From positions 1 through 31,525 of the forward strand of contig CAMPIH010000006.1 of the NCBI GenBank assembly GCA_946886275.1: DNA of 31,525 bases. The letters are read 5' to 3'. Shown piece after piece: positions 1-10,024 of this stretch. Made by a program: the position numbers and the translations under genes. Within the stretch, counting starts at the first letter, position 1; every line of letters starts with the position of its first letter. Origin of the DNA: an uncultured Sphingosinicella sp. (GTDB taxonomy: Bacteria > Pseudomonadota > Alphaproteobacteria > Sphingomonadales > Sphingomonadaceae). The notes under the pieces are model-generated. The model saw only the letters and a program-made list of their open reading frames with translations, did not search any database and had not been told where the DNA came from.

Positions 1-1
1 G

Positions 2-64
2 ACCTGCATGGGCCCACTGCTCATCGCCGAAACGCTTCGCCTCCGAAGGGCGCTCCAGCGATGA
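2..64 (+). CDS. 3' end of an ABC transporter substrate-binding protein (partial)
   Basis: Only the last 20 codons are inside the window. The frame reads TCMGPLLIAETLRLRRALQR and stops at TGA 62-64, overlapping the ATG of the following permease as ATGA. A C-terminal stretch of the type 'GPxLxxAxxxLxxAL' is common at the end of BtuF/FepB-like periplasmic binding proteins. The position directly ahead of a FecCD permease and its ATPase fits that role: such a protein would capture a cobalamin or iron-chelate ligand in the periplasm. The identification is inferred mostly from context, because the ligand-binding lobes lie outside the window. Confidence 0.55.
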   Translation, partial: TCMGPLLIAETLRLRRALQR

Positions 65-1029
65 GCATAAGAGTCGGCGCCTTGCTCATGATCGCGGTTG
101 TGGCGGCCTTCATCATTTCCTTGCTCGTGCCGTGGACTGTGCTGGGCGGACTCATCGATGAGCAGCCGGAGCTCGCCACGGCCATCCTCATCGAGCTCCG
201 GCTGCCCCGCGCCGCTCTGGCCCTCGTCTACGGCGCCACCCTGGGCGCGTCGGGGGCCGCGGTTCAGGCGCTGTTCGCCAACCCCCTTGCCTCGCCGGAC
301 CTCACCGGCACCACCAGCGGCGCCGCTTTGGGGGCCGTGGTCGTCGCCTACATCATCGGCTTCTCCTCACCGATCGCCTTGTCGGTCGGCGCCGTCGCGG
401 GTGCGCTCGGCGCGCTCGCCTTGCTCCTTGCACTCGCCGGGCCGAGGGCCGAAACCGCCACTTTGCTTCTGGCGGGTCTGGCGATCAGCGCCCTCGCAGG
501 CGCTCTGACCACTCTGGCGCTCGCTCTCGCTCCGTCCCCTTTCGCCTTCTACGATGCCTATGACTGGCTGATGGGTTCGCTCGTCGACCGAAGCCTCGCC
601 CAGACCGCCTTCGCCGCCGGCCCCGCCTTGCTCACCTTCCTGCTCCTGCTTCGGCTCGCCCGGCCGCTCGACAGCCTCGCGCTCGGCGAGGAAGTCGCCA
701 CCTCCCTCGGCCACGACGTCTTCCGGCTCAGGCTCGAAATCATCTGCCTGACCGCGCTCGGAGTCGGCGCCTGTGTCGCCATTTGCGGAGCGATCGGGTT
801 CGTCGGCCTCGTCGCTCCGATCTTCGCCCGGCACCTGACCCGCAATCATCCCGGGCAGGCGATCCTTCCGGCCGCAGCGATCGGCGCGATCCTGCTTACC
901 GCCGCCGATCTCGCCGTCCGCTCGGCGCCGCTGGGCAGGACCCTCCCAATCGGCGTGGTGACCGCCTTGATCGGCGCGCCTTTCTTCCTCTGGCTGGTGG
1001 TCCATATGCGCTGGAGGCTGGGAAGATGA
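61..1029 (+). CDS. FecCD/BtuC-family ABC transporter permease
   Basis: This 322-residue hydrophobic protein belongs to the FecCD family, the inner-membrane subunit of type II ABC importers for cobalamin, haem or ferric chelates. The family signature appears near residues 60-90 (GASGAAVQALFANPLASPD, then GTTSGAALG). The C-terminal block has GAIGFVGLVAPIFARHL followed by LPIGVVTALIGAPFF, the usual coupling region and last helices. The length is normal for the family. The ATG overlaps the stop of the preceding partial gene, and its own TGA overlaps the ATG of the ATPase gene, so the three genes look translationally coupled. The substrate cannot be read from the sequence; no cobalamin riboswitch can be sought because the operon start is outside the window. 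Confidence 0.93.
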   Translation: MSIRVGALLMIAVVAAFIISLLVPWTVLGGLIDEQPELATAILIELRLPRAALALVYGATLGASGAAVQALFANPLASPDLTGTTSGAALGAVVVAYIIGFSSPIALSVGAVAGALGALALLLALAGPRAETATLLLAGLAISALAGALTTLALALAPSPFAFYDAYDWLMGSLVDRSLAQTAFAAGPALLTFLLLLRLARPLDSLALGEEVATSLGHDVFRLRLEIICLTALGVGACVAICGAIGFVGLVAPIFARHLTRNHPGQAILPAAAIGAILLTAADLAVRSAPLGRTLPIGVVTALIGAPFFLWLVVHMRWRLGR

Positions 1030-1721
1030 GACTGTGCGCCTCCGGGCTCGGCCTGCCCGGCCGATTGTTCGACGTCTCGCTCTCGATCCGGGCGGGAGAG
1101 ATGGTTTGCCTCGTCGGCCCGAACGGAAGCGGCAAGACGAGTCTACTCCACGCCCTCGCCGGAATTGGCTCGCCTTCGGGCAAGATGAGCCTCGACGGCA
1201 CCGACCCGCGTCGTCTCGGGCCAACGCTCAGGCCGAAATATCTGACCTACCTGCCTGCCTCGAGGGACCTGGCCTGGCCGCTCCTCGCCGGCGATCTGAT
1301 CGCGCTCGCCGGCGATCCGCGGCCTTTGCCGGAACTGGAGCTCGAGGACCTCGTCGGCCGGCGGGTCGACAGCCTCTCCACGGGCGAGCGAAGCCGGGTG
1401 CTGATCGCCCGGGCCCTGCTCCCCTGCCCCAGGCTCCTCCTGCTCGACGAGCCGACCGCGAACCTCGACCCTCTCTGGCAGATCCGGCTGATGGCGCTGA
1501 TCAGGTCCGAAACCCGAAGCGACGGTCGGATGGCGCTCATGGCCATTCACGACCTCGATCTGGCGGCGCGGTTCGCCGACCGGATTCTCGTCATGAGGGG
1601 CGGCCGTATCGCCGCGGAGGGCCTGAACGGCCCCCATGTCGCCGAGATTTTCGGAGTCGAGAAAAAGGCTGGCGCCTGGCAGCCCGTCAGGCCGCCGGCG
1701 GATCCGCGATCATCGCCGTGA
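1026..1721 (+). CDS. ABC transporter ATP-binding protein (FecE/BtuD type)
   Basis: This 231-residue ATPase would power the importer made with the permease just upstream. Walker A is GPNGSGKT at residues 31-38, the signature is LSTGERSRV near 117-125, Walker B is LLLLDE near 137-142 and the switch histidine is His175 (AIHD). The start is ATG 1026, which overlaps the permease TGA. An in-frame opening further upstream lies inside the permease gene and was not used. Two points are odd. The position normally held by the Q-loop glutamine reads YLPAS, with Ala78 where BtuD-like proteins have Gln. The signature is STGER instead of SGGQ. The last 35 bp overlap the 3' end of fabZ on the other strand. 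Confidence 0.92.
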   Translation: MRLCASGLGLPGRLFDVSLSIRAGEMVCLVGPNGSGKTSLLHALAGIGSPSGKMSLDGTDPRRLGPTLRPKYLTYLPASRDLAWPLLAGDLIALAGDPRPLPELELEDLVGRRVDSLSTGERSRVLIARALLPCPRLLLLDEPTANLDPLWQIRLMALIRSETRSDGRMALMAIHDLDLAARFADRILVMRGGRIAAEGLNGPHVAEIFGVEKKAGAWQPVRPPADPRSSP

Positions 1722-2160
1722 AATCGGCCTGCGCGGCGAGCTTGTCGCCGACATAGGCCTTGCCGGCGAACTTGCAGACGGTCGAACGCTTCTGCACGAA
1801 CTCGACCTCGAGACGAAGCAGAACCCCCGGTTCGACAGGGGTGCGGAACTTCGCTCCGTCGATCGCCATGAAGTAAACCAGCTTGCCGGAGCCGGCGAGA
1901 CCGAGCGACTCCACCGCAAGCACCCCCGCCGCCTGGGCGAGCGCCTCGACGATGAGAACGCCGGGCATGATCGGCCGGTCCGGGAAATGGCCGGCGAAGA
2001 AATGCTCGTTGATCGTCACCGCCTTGATCGCGGTGATTCGCTGATCGACGACCAGCTCCTCGACCCGGTCGACGAGGAGCATTGGGAACCGGTGAGGCAG
2101 CGCCGCCATCACCCGCCTGACGTCAAGCGGCATGGCGGCGGCGCCGTCCTCGCCCGGCAT
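1687..2160 (-). CDS. fabZ: 3-hydroxyacyl-ACP dehydratase FabZ
   Basis: This 157-residue protein is FabZ, the cytosolic dehydratase of type II fatty acid synthesis that converts 3-hydroxyacyl-ACP to trans-2-enoyl-ACP. The single hot-dog fold carries the catalytic histidine in [12 protein letters not shown] and the downstream glutamate in VEALAQAAG, both expected. The chosen ATG at 2160 overlaps the skp stop as TAATG. A second in-frame ATG nine codons later (MPLDVRRV) is also possible. In most Gram-negative bacteria lpxD stands before and lpxA after this gene. Here skp precedes it directly and a convergent ABC gene follows, so both lipid A genes are absent from the cluster. Confidence 0.95.
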   Translation of the reverse strand: MPGEDGAAAMPLDVRRVMAALPHRFPMLLVDRVEELVVDQRITAIKAVTINEHFFAGHFPDRPIMPGVLIVEALAQAAGVLAVESLGLAGSGKLVYFMAIDGAKFRTPVEPGVLLRLEVEFVQKRSTVCKFAGKAYVGDKLAAQADFTAMIADPPAA

Positions 2161-2783
2161 TAGCGGCCCTGCGGCTGCGGCTGCGGCTGGGCCGGCTGCG
2201 GCGGCGCCGGCAGCGGAACGACGTTGACCGTCGTCAGCTGCTGGTTGAGCGCGGCGAGCACCGCGTCGGTGACGTCGACGCCGTTGGACCGGGCGAGAGT
2301 CGCATTGGTATCGAGCGCGATGTTCGCGTTCCGCTGGGTCATCACCTGGGTCACGATCGGGTTGAGACGCTCGTTGATCTGGCGAAGGACATTGGCCTGG
2401 CTCGACTGGATGTTCTGCTCCAGCCGCGCAACTTCCTGCTGGGCAGTGGTCTGCCGCGCCTGTAATTGCTGGAGCCGGGTGTTGAGCGCCGTCTCTGCGG
2501 TCGCCCGGGCAGCGCCGGTCTGGTTGCGCAAGGCGGCGGCGGCTTGTTCGATCGACTGAGCTTCGGCCTGAATCGGCTGACCGAGTTGGGTGGCGCGAGC
2601 GCGGGCGGAGGTGACCATGCCCTGGAGCTGGGTCTGTGCTGCCCGGCAAGCGGTACATTCGCGATAGATGCGGTCGGTATCGACCACGACGATGACGGCG
2701 TCCGGTGCGCGTTGCGCCTGGGCGGCCACCGGCATCGTCGAAGCGAGCGCGGCAACAGCCGCACCAAAGATGAATTTGTTCAT
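2160..2783 (-). CDS. skp: OmpH/Skp-family periplasmic chaperone
   Basis: This 207-residue secreted protein has an N-terminal signal peptide (hydrophobic core about residues 4-18, probable cleavage after AQA). An alpha-helical, Gln/Ala-rich middle of about 70-150 resembles the coiled tentacles of Skp/OmpH, which hold unfolded outer-membrane proteins in the periplasm for the BAM complex. The C-terminus is a low-complexity Pro-Gln tail encoded by a short GC-rich triplet repeat near 2162-2200. The gene follows bamA with a TAATG overlap and precedes fabZ with another, the conserved place for this chaperone. Skp sequences diverge strongly, so the assignment leans on signal peptide, composition and position together. 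Confidence 0.88.
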   Translation of the reverse strand: MNKFIFGAAVAALASTMPVAAQAQRAPDAVIVVVDTDRIYRECTACRAAQTQLQGMVTSARARATQLGQPIQAEAQSIEQAAAALRNQTGAARATAETALNTRLQQLQARQTTAQQEVARLEQNIQSSQANVLRQINERLNPIVTQVMTQRNANIALDTNATLARSNGVDVTDAVLAALNQQLTTVNVVPLPAPPQPAQPQPQPQGR

Positions 2784-5500
2784 TAGAAAGCGGTCCCTAC
2801 GTTGAAGCTGAAGAGTTTGGTGTCGTCACCCGGCTCACTTAATAGTGCCTTGGCTATATCGATCCTGAACGGCCCGAAGGGCGAGTTCCAGTTGAAGCCG
2901 ATGCCGATGGCGAGACGCGGGCTCGGCGAATCACCGAGGAACACCTCCCGGAACGGAGCGGTGATCTGTGTCTGGAGAAGGTTGGTGCCGGTCGGACAGC
3001 CGGCCGCGTCCACCGGAATCGGCGTGATGACCGGAGTGGCGCCGCCGGTGGAGCATTGGCGGAGCCCGCCGACAGTGAGGACCGGCCGGAACAGGCGCGG
3101 ATCGTCGGGCGGAAGATCATTGAGGACGGGCGCCCGAACGCCCCACAAGGCGCCGACGTCGAGGAAGATCGACGGCCGGATGCCGAGGTCGCGGAGGCCG
3201 GCGCCCAGAGGAATCTCCAGCTCGGCGCGGCCGAGATAATAAGCCCGGCCGCCCAGGGCGTCGTCGAGAATTTCCTGACGATCCTCGGAGAGGCGGACGT
3301 TGATCGGCGCCTTGGTGGTCGGATCCCTGTCGAACAGATAGGGGATGCGCTGGATGCGCGGGCCGACGCCGCGGATGTCGAAGCCGCGAATCTGCGGATT
3401 GCCGAGGAAGAAGCGGTCGGTAATCCGAACCGGATCGACGTTGGGCGACCCATTCTCGAACGAATGGATGTAGCCGCCTTCGAGGCTCAACGAGAAGATG
3501 AAGTCGTTGAAGACGTTCCAATATTTCGCGCCACTCAAGCGAGTCCGGAGATAACGCACGTCGCCGCCCAGGCCGGCGAAATCCTGGCTCAGAAGCAGGC
3601 GTTCGCCGCGGCTCGGCCGAAGATTGTTGTTGAGCGTGCTGTAGAGAAGCGAATAGCCGACCGAGGAGGTCAGGCGGTTGCCGGTGGCATCGCACAGATA
3701 GCGGCCCGCAAGAAGCGGATCACAGGTCGCGGGCAGTGGGCCGGCGCCGTCCGGATCGGTGAAGAAATTGGCCTGGCTGAGGCCGACCTCGTCATAGTTC
3801 AGGCCGTAACGCAGAGCGAGCTGCATGTTCGTCGTCAGCGGAACGCCGAGGCGAAGCTGCCCGCCCGTGCTCACCTGCTCATAGGTGGTCTCGCGATTAT
3901 TGCCGATAAAGTTGAAGCTGTTGTAATCGCGGCGATAGACGTCGAACCCGACGGCGACGTTGCGATCGAACAGATAAGGCTCGGTAAAGCCGATCTCGGC
4001 AGACTTGGAATAGCTCGAATAGTTGATCGCAGCCCGAAGCTCCTGACCGAGCCCGCGGAAATTGCGCTGCCTCACCGACAGGCTGAGCAGGAACGCCTCG
4101 AGGCTCGAATAGCCCGCCGACAGCTGAAGCTCGCCGGTCGCTCGCTCCTCGACCTCGACTCCGAGGATCACCCGGTCCGGTCCGGACCCCTGCTCCTGCT
4201 GGATCTCGAGCTCTTCCTGGAAGAAGCCGAGAGAGCGGATCCGATCCCTCGAGCGGCTGACCGCGACGCTGTTGAACGGGTCGCCCTCGGCGAGCTGGAA
4301 CTCGCGCCGGATGACCTTGTCATGGGTGTTGGTGTTGCCGCTGATGTCGATCCGCTCGACATAGACGCGCGGCGATTCTGCGACCCGGAAGGTGATGCCC
4401 ATCGTCAGCGCCTCGCGATTGCGCTGATATTGGGGACGAATGTCGGAGAAGGCGTAGCCGAACAGGCCGGCGAGCTCGTTGAGGCGGGTGACCGTGTCCT
4501 CGACGAGCTGGGCGTTGAACCAGTCGCCCGGCTCCATCGGGACGCTCGGCCGCAACTGTTCGGCCGTAAGGTCGCGGACATCGCTCTCGATGTTCACTTC
4601 GCCGAACTTGTAGCGCTCCCCTTCCTCGATCACGTAAGTGATGATGAAGTCGCGGCGATCGGGGGTGAGCTCGGCCACGGCCGAAACGACACGGAAATCG
4701 GCATAGCCCTGAGTGAGGTAGAATTGCCTCAGCTTCTGCTGGTCGAAGGCGAGACGATCAGGATCGTAAGTGTCGTTGGACTGGAGGATGTTCCACCAGC
4801 TCGCCTCGCGGGTCGCCATTTGGGAGATGAGCTGTCCGTCGCCGAACTGCTCGTTGCCGATGATGTTGATCTGGCGGACGCGCGACTTCGGCCCCTCGTC
4901 GATCTCGAACACGACGTCGACCCGGTTCTGGTCGAGCTGGACGATCTGAGGCTCGACCCGGGCGGCGTAGCGACCCTGGCGCCGATAAAGCTCGATGATT
5001 CGGGCGACGTCCGCACGGGCGCGCGAACGGGTGAAGATCTGACGCGGCGCAAGCCGGATTTCCGGAGTGATCTTGTCGTCCTTGATGCGGCGATTGCCTT
5101 CGAGGACGATCCGGTTGATCACCGGATTTTCGCGGACCTGGACGACCAGATTGCCGGTGTCGGCGCCGGCGATCGTGACATCGGCGAACAGCTCGGTCGC
5201 GAGCAGATCGCGGAGCGCCTGGTCGAGGCGCTCATTGTCGTAAGGCTCGCCGGGGCGGAGCGCGGTATAGGAAAGGACCGTTTCGGCTTCGAGACGCTGG
5301 TTGCCGGTGACGCTGATCGAGCGAATGATCTGCTGCACGGGCGCCGCGACCGGGGCCGGCTGGGCCGCTTCGGTCGTGGCTGGCTGGACCGTCTCCGCGG
5401 TCTGGGCGACGGCCGGCGAGACGACCCCGCCGAGCATCGTGCCGACCAGCAAGGCCGTGCACAGCTTACGACCCTTGGGAAATGCTTGTTTCACCGTCAC
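2783..5500 (-). CDS. bamA: Outer membrane protein assembly factor BamA
   Basis: BamA is the outer-membrane core of the BAM complex that inserts beta-barrel proteins. The product has a signal peptide ending near AVAQ, five POTRA repeats (first: [15 protein letters not shown]; last: [16 protein letters not shown]) and a C-terminal 16-stranded Omp85 barrel from about residue 450. The barrel includes the L6 motif QIRGF and ends in a terminal phenylalanine (NVGTAF), the usual barrel signal. The start is a judgement. GTG at 5500 gives 905 residues with a well-placed signal peptide and a GGGGA-like ribosome site upstream. An in-frame ATG at 5545 would add 15 polar residues and sits in the loop of a hairpin. 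The gene lies 79 bp after rseP, and its stop overlaps the skp start. Confidence 0.95.
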   Translation of the reverse strand: MTVKQAFPKGRKLCTALLVGTMLGGVVSPAVAQTAETVQPATTEAAQPAPVAAPVQQIIRSISVTGNQRLEAETVLSYTALRPGEPYDNERLDQALRDLLATELFADVTIAGADTGNLVVQVRENPVINRIVLEGNRRIKDDKITPEIRLAPRQIFTRSRARADVARIIELYRRQGRYAARVEPQIVQLDQNRVDVVFEIDEGPKSRVRQINIIGNEQFGDGQLISQMATREASWWNILQSNDTYDPDRLAFDQQKLRQFYLTQGYADFRVVSAVAELTPDRRDFIITYVIEEGERYKFGEVNIESDVRDLTAEQLRPSVPMEPGDWFNAQLVEDTVTRLNELAGLFGYAFSDIRPQYQRNREALTMGITFRVAESPRVYVERIDISGNTNTHDKVIRREFQLAEGDPFNSVAVSRSRDRIRSLGFFQEELEIQQEQGSGPDRVILGVEVEERATGELQLSAGYSSLEAFLLSLSVRQRNFRGLGQELRAAINYSSYSKSAEIGFTEPYLFDRNVAVGFDVYRRDYNSFNFIGNNRETTYEQVSTGGQLRLGVPLTTNMQLALRYGLNYDEVGLSQANFFTDPDGAGPLPATCDPLLAGRYLCDATGNRLTSSVGYSLLYSTLNNNLRPSRGERLLLSQDFAGLGGDVRYLRTRLSGAKYWNVFNDFIFSLSLEGGYIHSFENGSPNVDPVRITDRFFLGNPQIRGFDIRGVGPRIQRIPYLFDRDPTTKAPINVRLSEDRQEILDDALGGRAYYLGRAELEIPLGAGLRDLGIRPSIFLDVGALWGVRAPVLNDLPPDDPRLFRPVLTVGGLRQCSTGGATPVITPIPVDAAGCPTGTNLLQTQITAPFREVFLGDSPSPRLAIGIGFNWNSPFGPFRIDIAKALLSEPGDDTKLFSFNVGTAF

Positions 5501-5535
5501 GCGGTCCCCGCCTCTGTGTTGAATGCCGGCCCTCT

Positions 5536-5565
5536 GGCTGGCCATGATCCCTGTCGACGCCAGCC
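5536..5565 (-). other. Hairpin in the rseP-bamA intergenic region
   Basis: A perfect 7-bp inverted repeat, GGCTGGC (5536-5542) and GCCAGCC (5559-5565), encloses a 16-base loop. It sits in the only sizeable gap between dxr and fabZ and just upstream of the chosen bamA GTG. No T-run follows on the minus strand, so it does not look like an intrinsic terminator. It may shape translation or processing of the bamA message. Confidence 0.3.
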
Positions 5566-5579
5566 CTGCCCGATCATGG

Positions 5580-6710
5580 TCAGCCGATCAAGCCGCCAAG
5601 CTTGGTGAAGAGGCCAAAAGACGCCAGGTCGTTCAAGGTAACGAAAATCATCAGTGCCAGCAGCACCGCCAGTCCGGTTCTGAACGCCCATTCCTGGGCC
5701 GCCGGCTTCAGCGGCTTACGCCTCACTCCCTCTATCGCGTAGAATAGCAGGTGTCCGCCATCCAGCAGCGGGATTGGCAACAAGTTGATGAATCCCAGAT
5801 TAATTGAGATCAGGCTCATGAAAAGGACGAAATCGAGCCAGCCGAGGCTCGCCTGCTGTCCGGAATATTGAGCGATCTTCAGCGGACCGCCCATTTCCTT
5901 CACCGATCGGGTTCCGGTAATGACCTGCCCGAGCGTCACGACCATCATCTTTACGGTGTGGCCGGTCTGACGAAAGGCGGCGCCGACCACCTCGTGTGGA
6001 GGAAGGCGGACGACCTCGATCCCGCCGGGCCCGATTCCCACCCGGCCGATCCGGGCCTTGTTGCCGAACCGGTCTTCGAGCTGGAGCGGACGCGGAACCA
6101 CGGTCTGGGTGAGCAACGCGCCCTGCCGCTCATATTCGAACGCCATCGGCTGGCCCGGCCTGATCGCCACATAGGAAGCGATGTCCTCGAACCGCTCGAT
6201 CGACTGGCCATCGATGGAACGGATCCGGTCGCCTGGGCGAAGCCCGGCGGCCTCGGCGGCCGAGCCCTCCTCGACCACTGCGACCACCGGCGGAGTCCGC
6301 GGTTCCCCATAGCTGGCGAAGAGCGCGATGTAGACGAGGATCGCGACCAGGAAATTGGTCACCGGCCCGGCAAGAACGATGAGGAATCTTTGCCAGAGCT
6401 TCTTTGCCTGAAAGGTCTCGGCCCGCTCGGCCGGCGGCAGGTTCAGCCACTCGTCGGAAGGCGTGCTTGCCGGGTTCATATCCCCCTTGAACCGGACATA
6501 GCCGCCAAGCGGCATCCAGCCCACCTTCCAGCGGGTCCCTCTCTTGTCGGTCCAGCCGAATATCTCCCGGCCGAAGCCGATCGAAAAGGCTTCGGCCTTC
6601 ACCCCAAACCAGCGCCCGACGAAATAATGACCGAGCTCATGAACGAAGATGAGCGGCCCGATGACGAGCAGGAAGGCAAGGATCGTGAAGAGGAAATTGG
6701 GGCTGTTCAA
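5580..6710 (-). CDS. rseP: RIP metalloprotease RseP (site-2 protease)
   Basis: This 376-residue multi-pass membrane zinc protease performs regulated intramembrane proteolysis, typically of an anti-sigma factor or a short membrane protein remnant. The catalytic HExxH motif is HELGHYFVGRWFG near residues 24-36 in the first helix. A single PDZ domain lies around 125-205, and the third ligand motif is NLLPIPLLDGGH near 310. With one PDZ it is shorter than E. coli RseP (about 450 residues, two PDZ domains) and closer to Caulobacter MmpA-type proteins. The start is TTG 6710, overlapping the dxr TGA as TTGA. The rare start codon with overlap suggests translation depends on coupling to dxr. The location upstream of bamA is the conserved one. 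Confidence 0.94.
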   Translation of the reverse strand: MNSPNFLFTILAFLLVIGPLIFVHELGHYFVGRWFGVKAEAFSIGFGREIFGWTDKRGTRWKVGWMPLGGYVRFKGDMNPASTPSDEWLNLPPAERAETFQAKKLWQRFLIVLAGPVTNFLVAILVYIALFASYGEPRTPPVVAVVEEGSAAEAAGLRPGDRIRSIDGQSIERFEDIASYVAIRPGQPMAFEYERQGALLTQTVVPRPLQLEDRFGNKARIGRVGIGPGGIEVVRLPPHEVVGAAFRQTGHTVKMMVVTLGQVITGTRSVKEMGGPLKIAQYSGQQASLGWLDFVLFMSLISINLGFINLLPIPLLDGGHLLFYAIEGVRRKPLKPAAQEWAFRTGLAVLLALMIFVTLNDLASFGLFTKLGGLIG

Positions 6711-7870
6711 TCGCGGAACTTTCCTGCCGTCGCCGCGGCCGCATCGCGCGCCTCGCGGTCGATCTCCAGCACATCGTCCAGCGACGAGGGCGCAGGAGGG
6801 TCATAGCTGGCCAGCACATCACCGACCAGAGCCGCTATATCGAGGAAGCCGATCCGGCTTTCAAGGAAGGAAGCGACGGCTATCTCGTTGGCGGCGTTGA
6901 GGATTGCCGGCTTGGCTCCGCCCGCCTCGAGCGCTTCGCGGGCGAGCCGGAGCGCCGGGAACCGCTCGAGATCCGGGGCCTGGAAGTCGAGCGAGCCGAT
7001 CCGGACCAGATCGAGCCGCTCGCACGGCGTCTCCATCCGCTCGGGCCAGGCGAGCGTGTAGGCGATCGGGATTCGCATGTCGGGAGCGCCGAGCTGGGCA
7101 AGGACCGACCCGTCCACATATTCCACCAGCGAGTGGATCACCGACTGCGGGTGAATGACGACATCGAGGGCATCGGGCTCGACTGGGAACAGATGATAGG
7201 CCTCGATCAGCTCCAGGCCCTTGTTCATCAGGGTAGCGCAATCGACCGAGATCTTCGCGCCCATCGACCAATTGGGGTGGGCGATCGCCTGGGCAGCGCT
7301 CGCCTGCTCCATCTCCTTCAACGTCTTGGTGAGGAACGGACCGCCGCTTGCGGTGAGGATGATCCGGCTGACGCTGTCGGGATGGCTTCGATCGAAGCAT
7401 TGGAAGATGGCATTATGCTCGGAATCGACCGGCAACAGGGTGGCGCCGCTCGCCGCCGCCGCTTGGGTCATCAGCTCGCCCGCGGAAACCAGGGCCTCCT
7501 TGTTGGCGAAGGCGATCGTGCCGCCGCGTTCGAGAGCGCGCATCACCGGCTTGAGGCCCGCCGTGCCGACGATGGCCGCCATCGTCCAGTCGGCGCCGGC
7601 GCCGGCCGCCTCCTCGACCGCCGCCATTCCCGATCGAGCGACGATTCCCGACCCTGCGAGGGCATCGACGAGCGCCTCGTGAAGGGAGGGATCGGCGATG
7701 ACGGCCTCGGCGGCGCGATGCCTTCGCGCCAGCTCGGCAAGGCCCGCCACATCGCGCCGCGCCGTCAAGGCGAGGACCTGGAATCGTTCGCCTGCGCGGC
7801 CGATCAGATCCAGCGTGGACCGGCCGACGGAACCGGTCGCGCCAAGTATCGTGACCTTTCTCTGGTTCAC
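6707..7870 (-). CDS. dxr: 1-deoxy-D-xylulose 5-phosphate reductoisomerase
   Basis: This 387-residue enzyme performs the committed step of the MEP isoprenoid pathway, converting DXP to MEP with NADPH in the cytosol. The N-terminal NADPH loop is GATGSVGRSTLDLI at residues 10-23. Metal and substrate residues lie in VDSEHNAIFQ (Asp and Glu ligands), ASGGPF and MNKGLELIEA, all matching the family. The start is GTG 7870, overlapping the cdsA TGA as GTGA. The longer frame upstream runs through cdsA and was rejected. The order uppS-cdsA-dxr-rseP differs from E. coli, where dxr precedes uppS. The product pathway supplies the isoprenoid precursor used by UppS. Confidence 0.96.
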   Translation of the reverse strand: MNQRKVTILGATGSVGRSTLDLIGRAGERFQVLALTARRDVAGLAELARRHRAAEAVIADPSLHEALVDALAGSGIVARSGMAAVEEAAGAGADWTMAAIVGTAGLKPVMRALERGGTIAFANKEALVSAGELMTQAAAASGATLLPVDSEHNAIFQCFDRSHPDSVSRIILTASGGPFLTKTLKEMEQASAAQAIAHPNWSMGAKISVDCATLMNKGLELIEAYHLFPVEPDALDVVIHPQSVIHSLVEYVDGSVLAQLGAPDMRIPIAYTLAWPERMETPCERLDLVRIGSLDFQAPDLERFPALRLAREALEAGGAKPAILNAANEIAVASFLESRIGFLDIAALVGDVLASYDPPAPSSLDDVLEIDREARDAAAATAGKFRD

Positions 7871-8717
7871 CCGGTCCAAAGCCCCGTCATCAGCACCGCC
7901 ATCATTGCGACGACGACGGCGAGCAACCCGTCGAGACGATCGAGCACGCCGCCATGTCCGGGCAGGATTGTGCCGCTGTCCTTGACCCCTGCCCGCCTCT
8001 TCTCCCAGCTCTCGTAGAGATCGCCGGCCTGGGCGATGATCCCCATCGGCGCGCCCAGCCAGGCGAACGGCGAACCGAGGTCCAGCAGGTCGGCGGTCAG
8101 CCAGCCGAGCAGTGCGGCACCCGCCATTCCGCCGATCAGGCCGGCCCAGGTCTTGTTCGGGCTGATCCGGGGCGCGAGCTTCGGGCCTCCGATCGAGCGC
8201 CCCGCAAAATAAGCGAAGATGTCGGTCGACCAGGTCACGATGAAGACCCAGAAGACGATGGCGATATCGAGCCAGCCGAGCACGAGCAGGGCGAAGGCCG
8301 GAACCGCCAGATAGATGTAACCCCACGCCATGACGGGCCTTCGGCTGGCCAGGCCGAGGAGGAGGCCGAGCAGGACCGCGGCGCCGAAACCCCACCAGGC
8401 CGGGTCGAAGCTCTGCGGCAGCAGGGCGGCGGGATCGCCGCCCTCGCCAAGCGCCTGGGCCGTGCCCGCCGGATAGAGGAGCTCCGTTCCAACCAGCAGG
8501 TTGGCGGCGATGAGGAGCGCTCCCAGGCCGCTCCACAGCCGCGGCACCCGGTGCATGTCGCCCCATTCGATCATCATCAGGACCGCGGCCAGAGTCGCCA
8601 GAGCCCGAAACGCCCAGCCGCCGAAATAGGTGGCGGCGCTTGCGACGACGATCATGACGACGCTGGCAGCGAAGCGGATCGGCAGATCCGATTTGCGGAT
8701 GGGAGCTTCGGCGTCGC

Positions 8718-8721
<4 letters not shown>
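7867..8721 (-). CDS. cdsA: Phosphatidate cytidylyltransferase CdsA
   Basis: This 284-residue integral membrane enzyme makes CDP-diacylglycerol from phosphatidate and CTP, the branch point for all phospholipids. It has about eight hydrophobic segments. The CDS signature lies near the C-terminus, starting WEKRRAGVKDSGTILPG and continuing HGGVLDRLD, with all diagnostic Lys, Arg, Asp and His positions present. The ATG at 8721 overlaps the uppS stop as ATGA, and the stop overlaps the dxr GTG. Its product feeds PssA and Psd, encoded at 13169-14760. Confidence 0.95.
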
Positions 8722-9466
<745 letters not shown>

Positions 9467-9470
<4 letters not shown>

Positions 9471-10024
9471 CGTTGCAGAATTTCCCTGTCCTTCGACGCA
9501 AGCACCTGATCGATGTCGGCAATCGTCTCGTCGGTCAGCTTCTGGACCTCGGTCTCGCTGCGCTTGCGTTCGTCCTCGCTGATCTCGTGCTTCTTCTCGT
9601 CCTGCTTGAGCGCGTCATTGCCGTCGCGGCGGACGTTGCGGACGGCGATCTTCGCCTTCTCGGCATATTGGTGAGCAAGCTTGGAAAGCTCCTTTCGCCT
9701 CTCCTCGGTCATGTCGGGGATCGGCAGCCGGATGTTCTGGCCGTCGACGACGGGATTGATCCCGAGATCGGCGTTCCGGATCGCCTTCTCGACGGGCCCG
9801 ACATTGGACTTGTCCCAGACCTGCACGGACAACATTCGAGGCTCAGGGGCCGACACCGTCGCCACCTGGTTGAGCGGCATGTTCGAACCATAGACTTCGA
9901 CATGGATCGGATCGAGCAGGGTCGTCGTCGCTCGGCCCGTCCTCAGGCCGCCAAGATCATGCTTCAGCGCCTCCACGGCGCCGTGCATCCGGCGCTGCAG
10001 GTCGGCTTTGTCATAGGCTGGCAT
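9467..10024 (-). CDS. frr: Ribosome recycling factor
   Basis: RRF splits the post-termination ribosome together with EF-G. The start ATG 10024 (MPAYDKADL) gives 185 residues, the canonical length, and is preceded by a strong GGGAGAG ribosome site. An in-frame ATG at 10039 would add MRERA and consume that site, so it was rejected. Conserved features include [27 protein letters not shown] and the C-terminal helix ([10 protein letters not shown]). The start lies 14 bp inside the end of pyrH, so the ribosome site is within the pyrH coding sequence. The stop overlaps the uppS GTG. Confidence 0.97.

Noticed and set aside
2162..2200. Tandem triplet repeat at the end of skp
   Set aside because: It encodes a Pro-Gln tail in frame and is simple coding low complexity, not an independent repeat element.
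3056..5608. 850-codon open frame on the plus strand opposite bamA
   Set aside because: It is the reverse-complement frame of bamA. Its composition is unlike a folded protein, and bamA is certain on the other strand.
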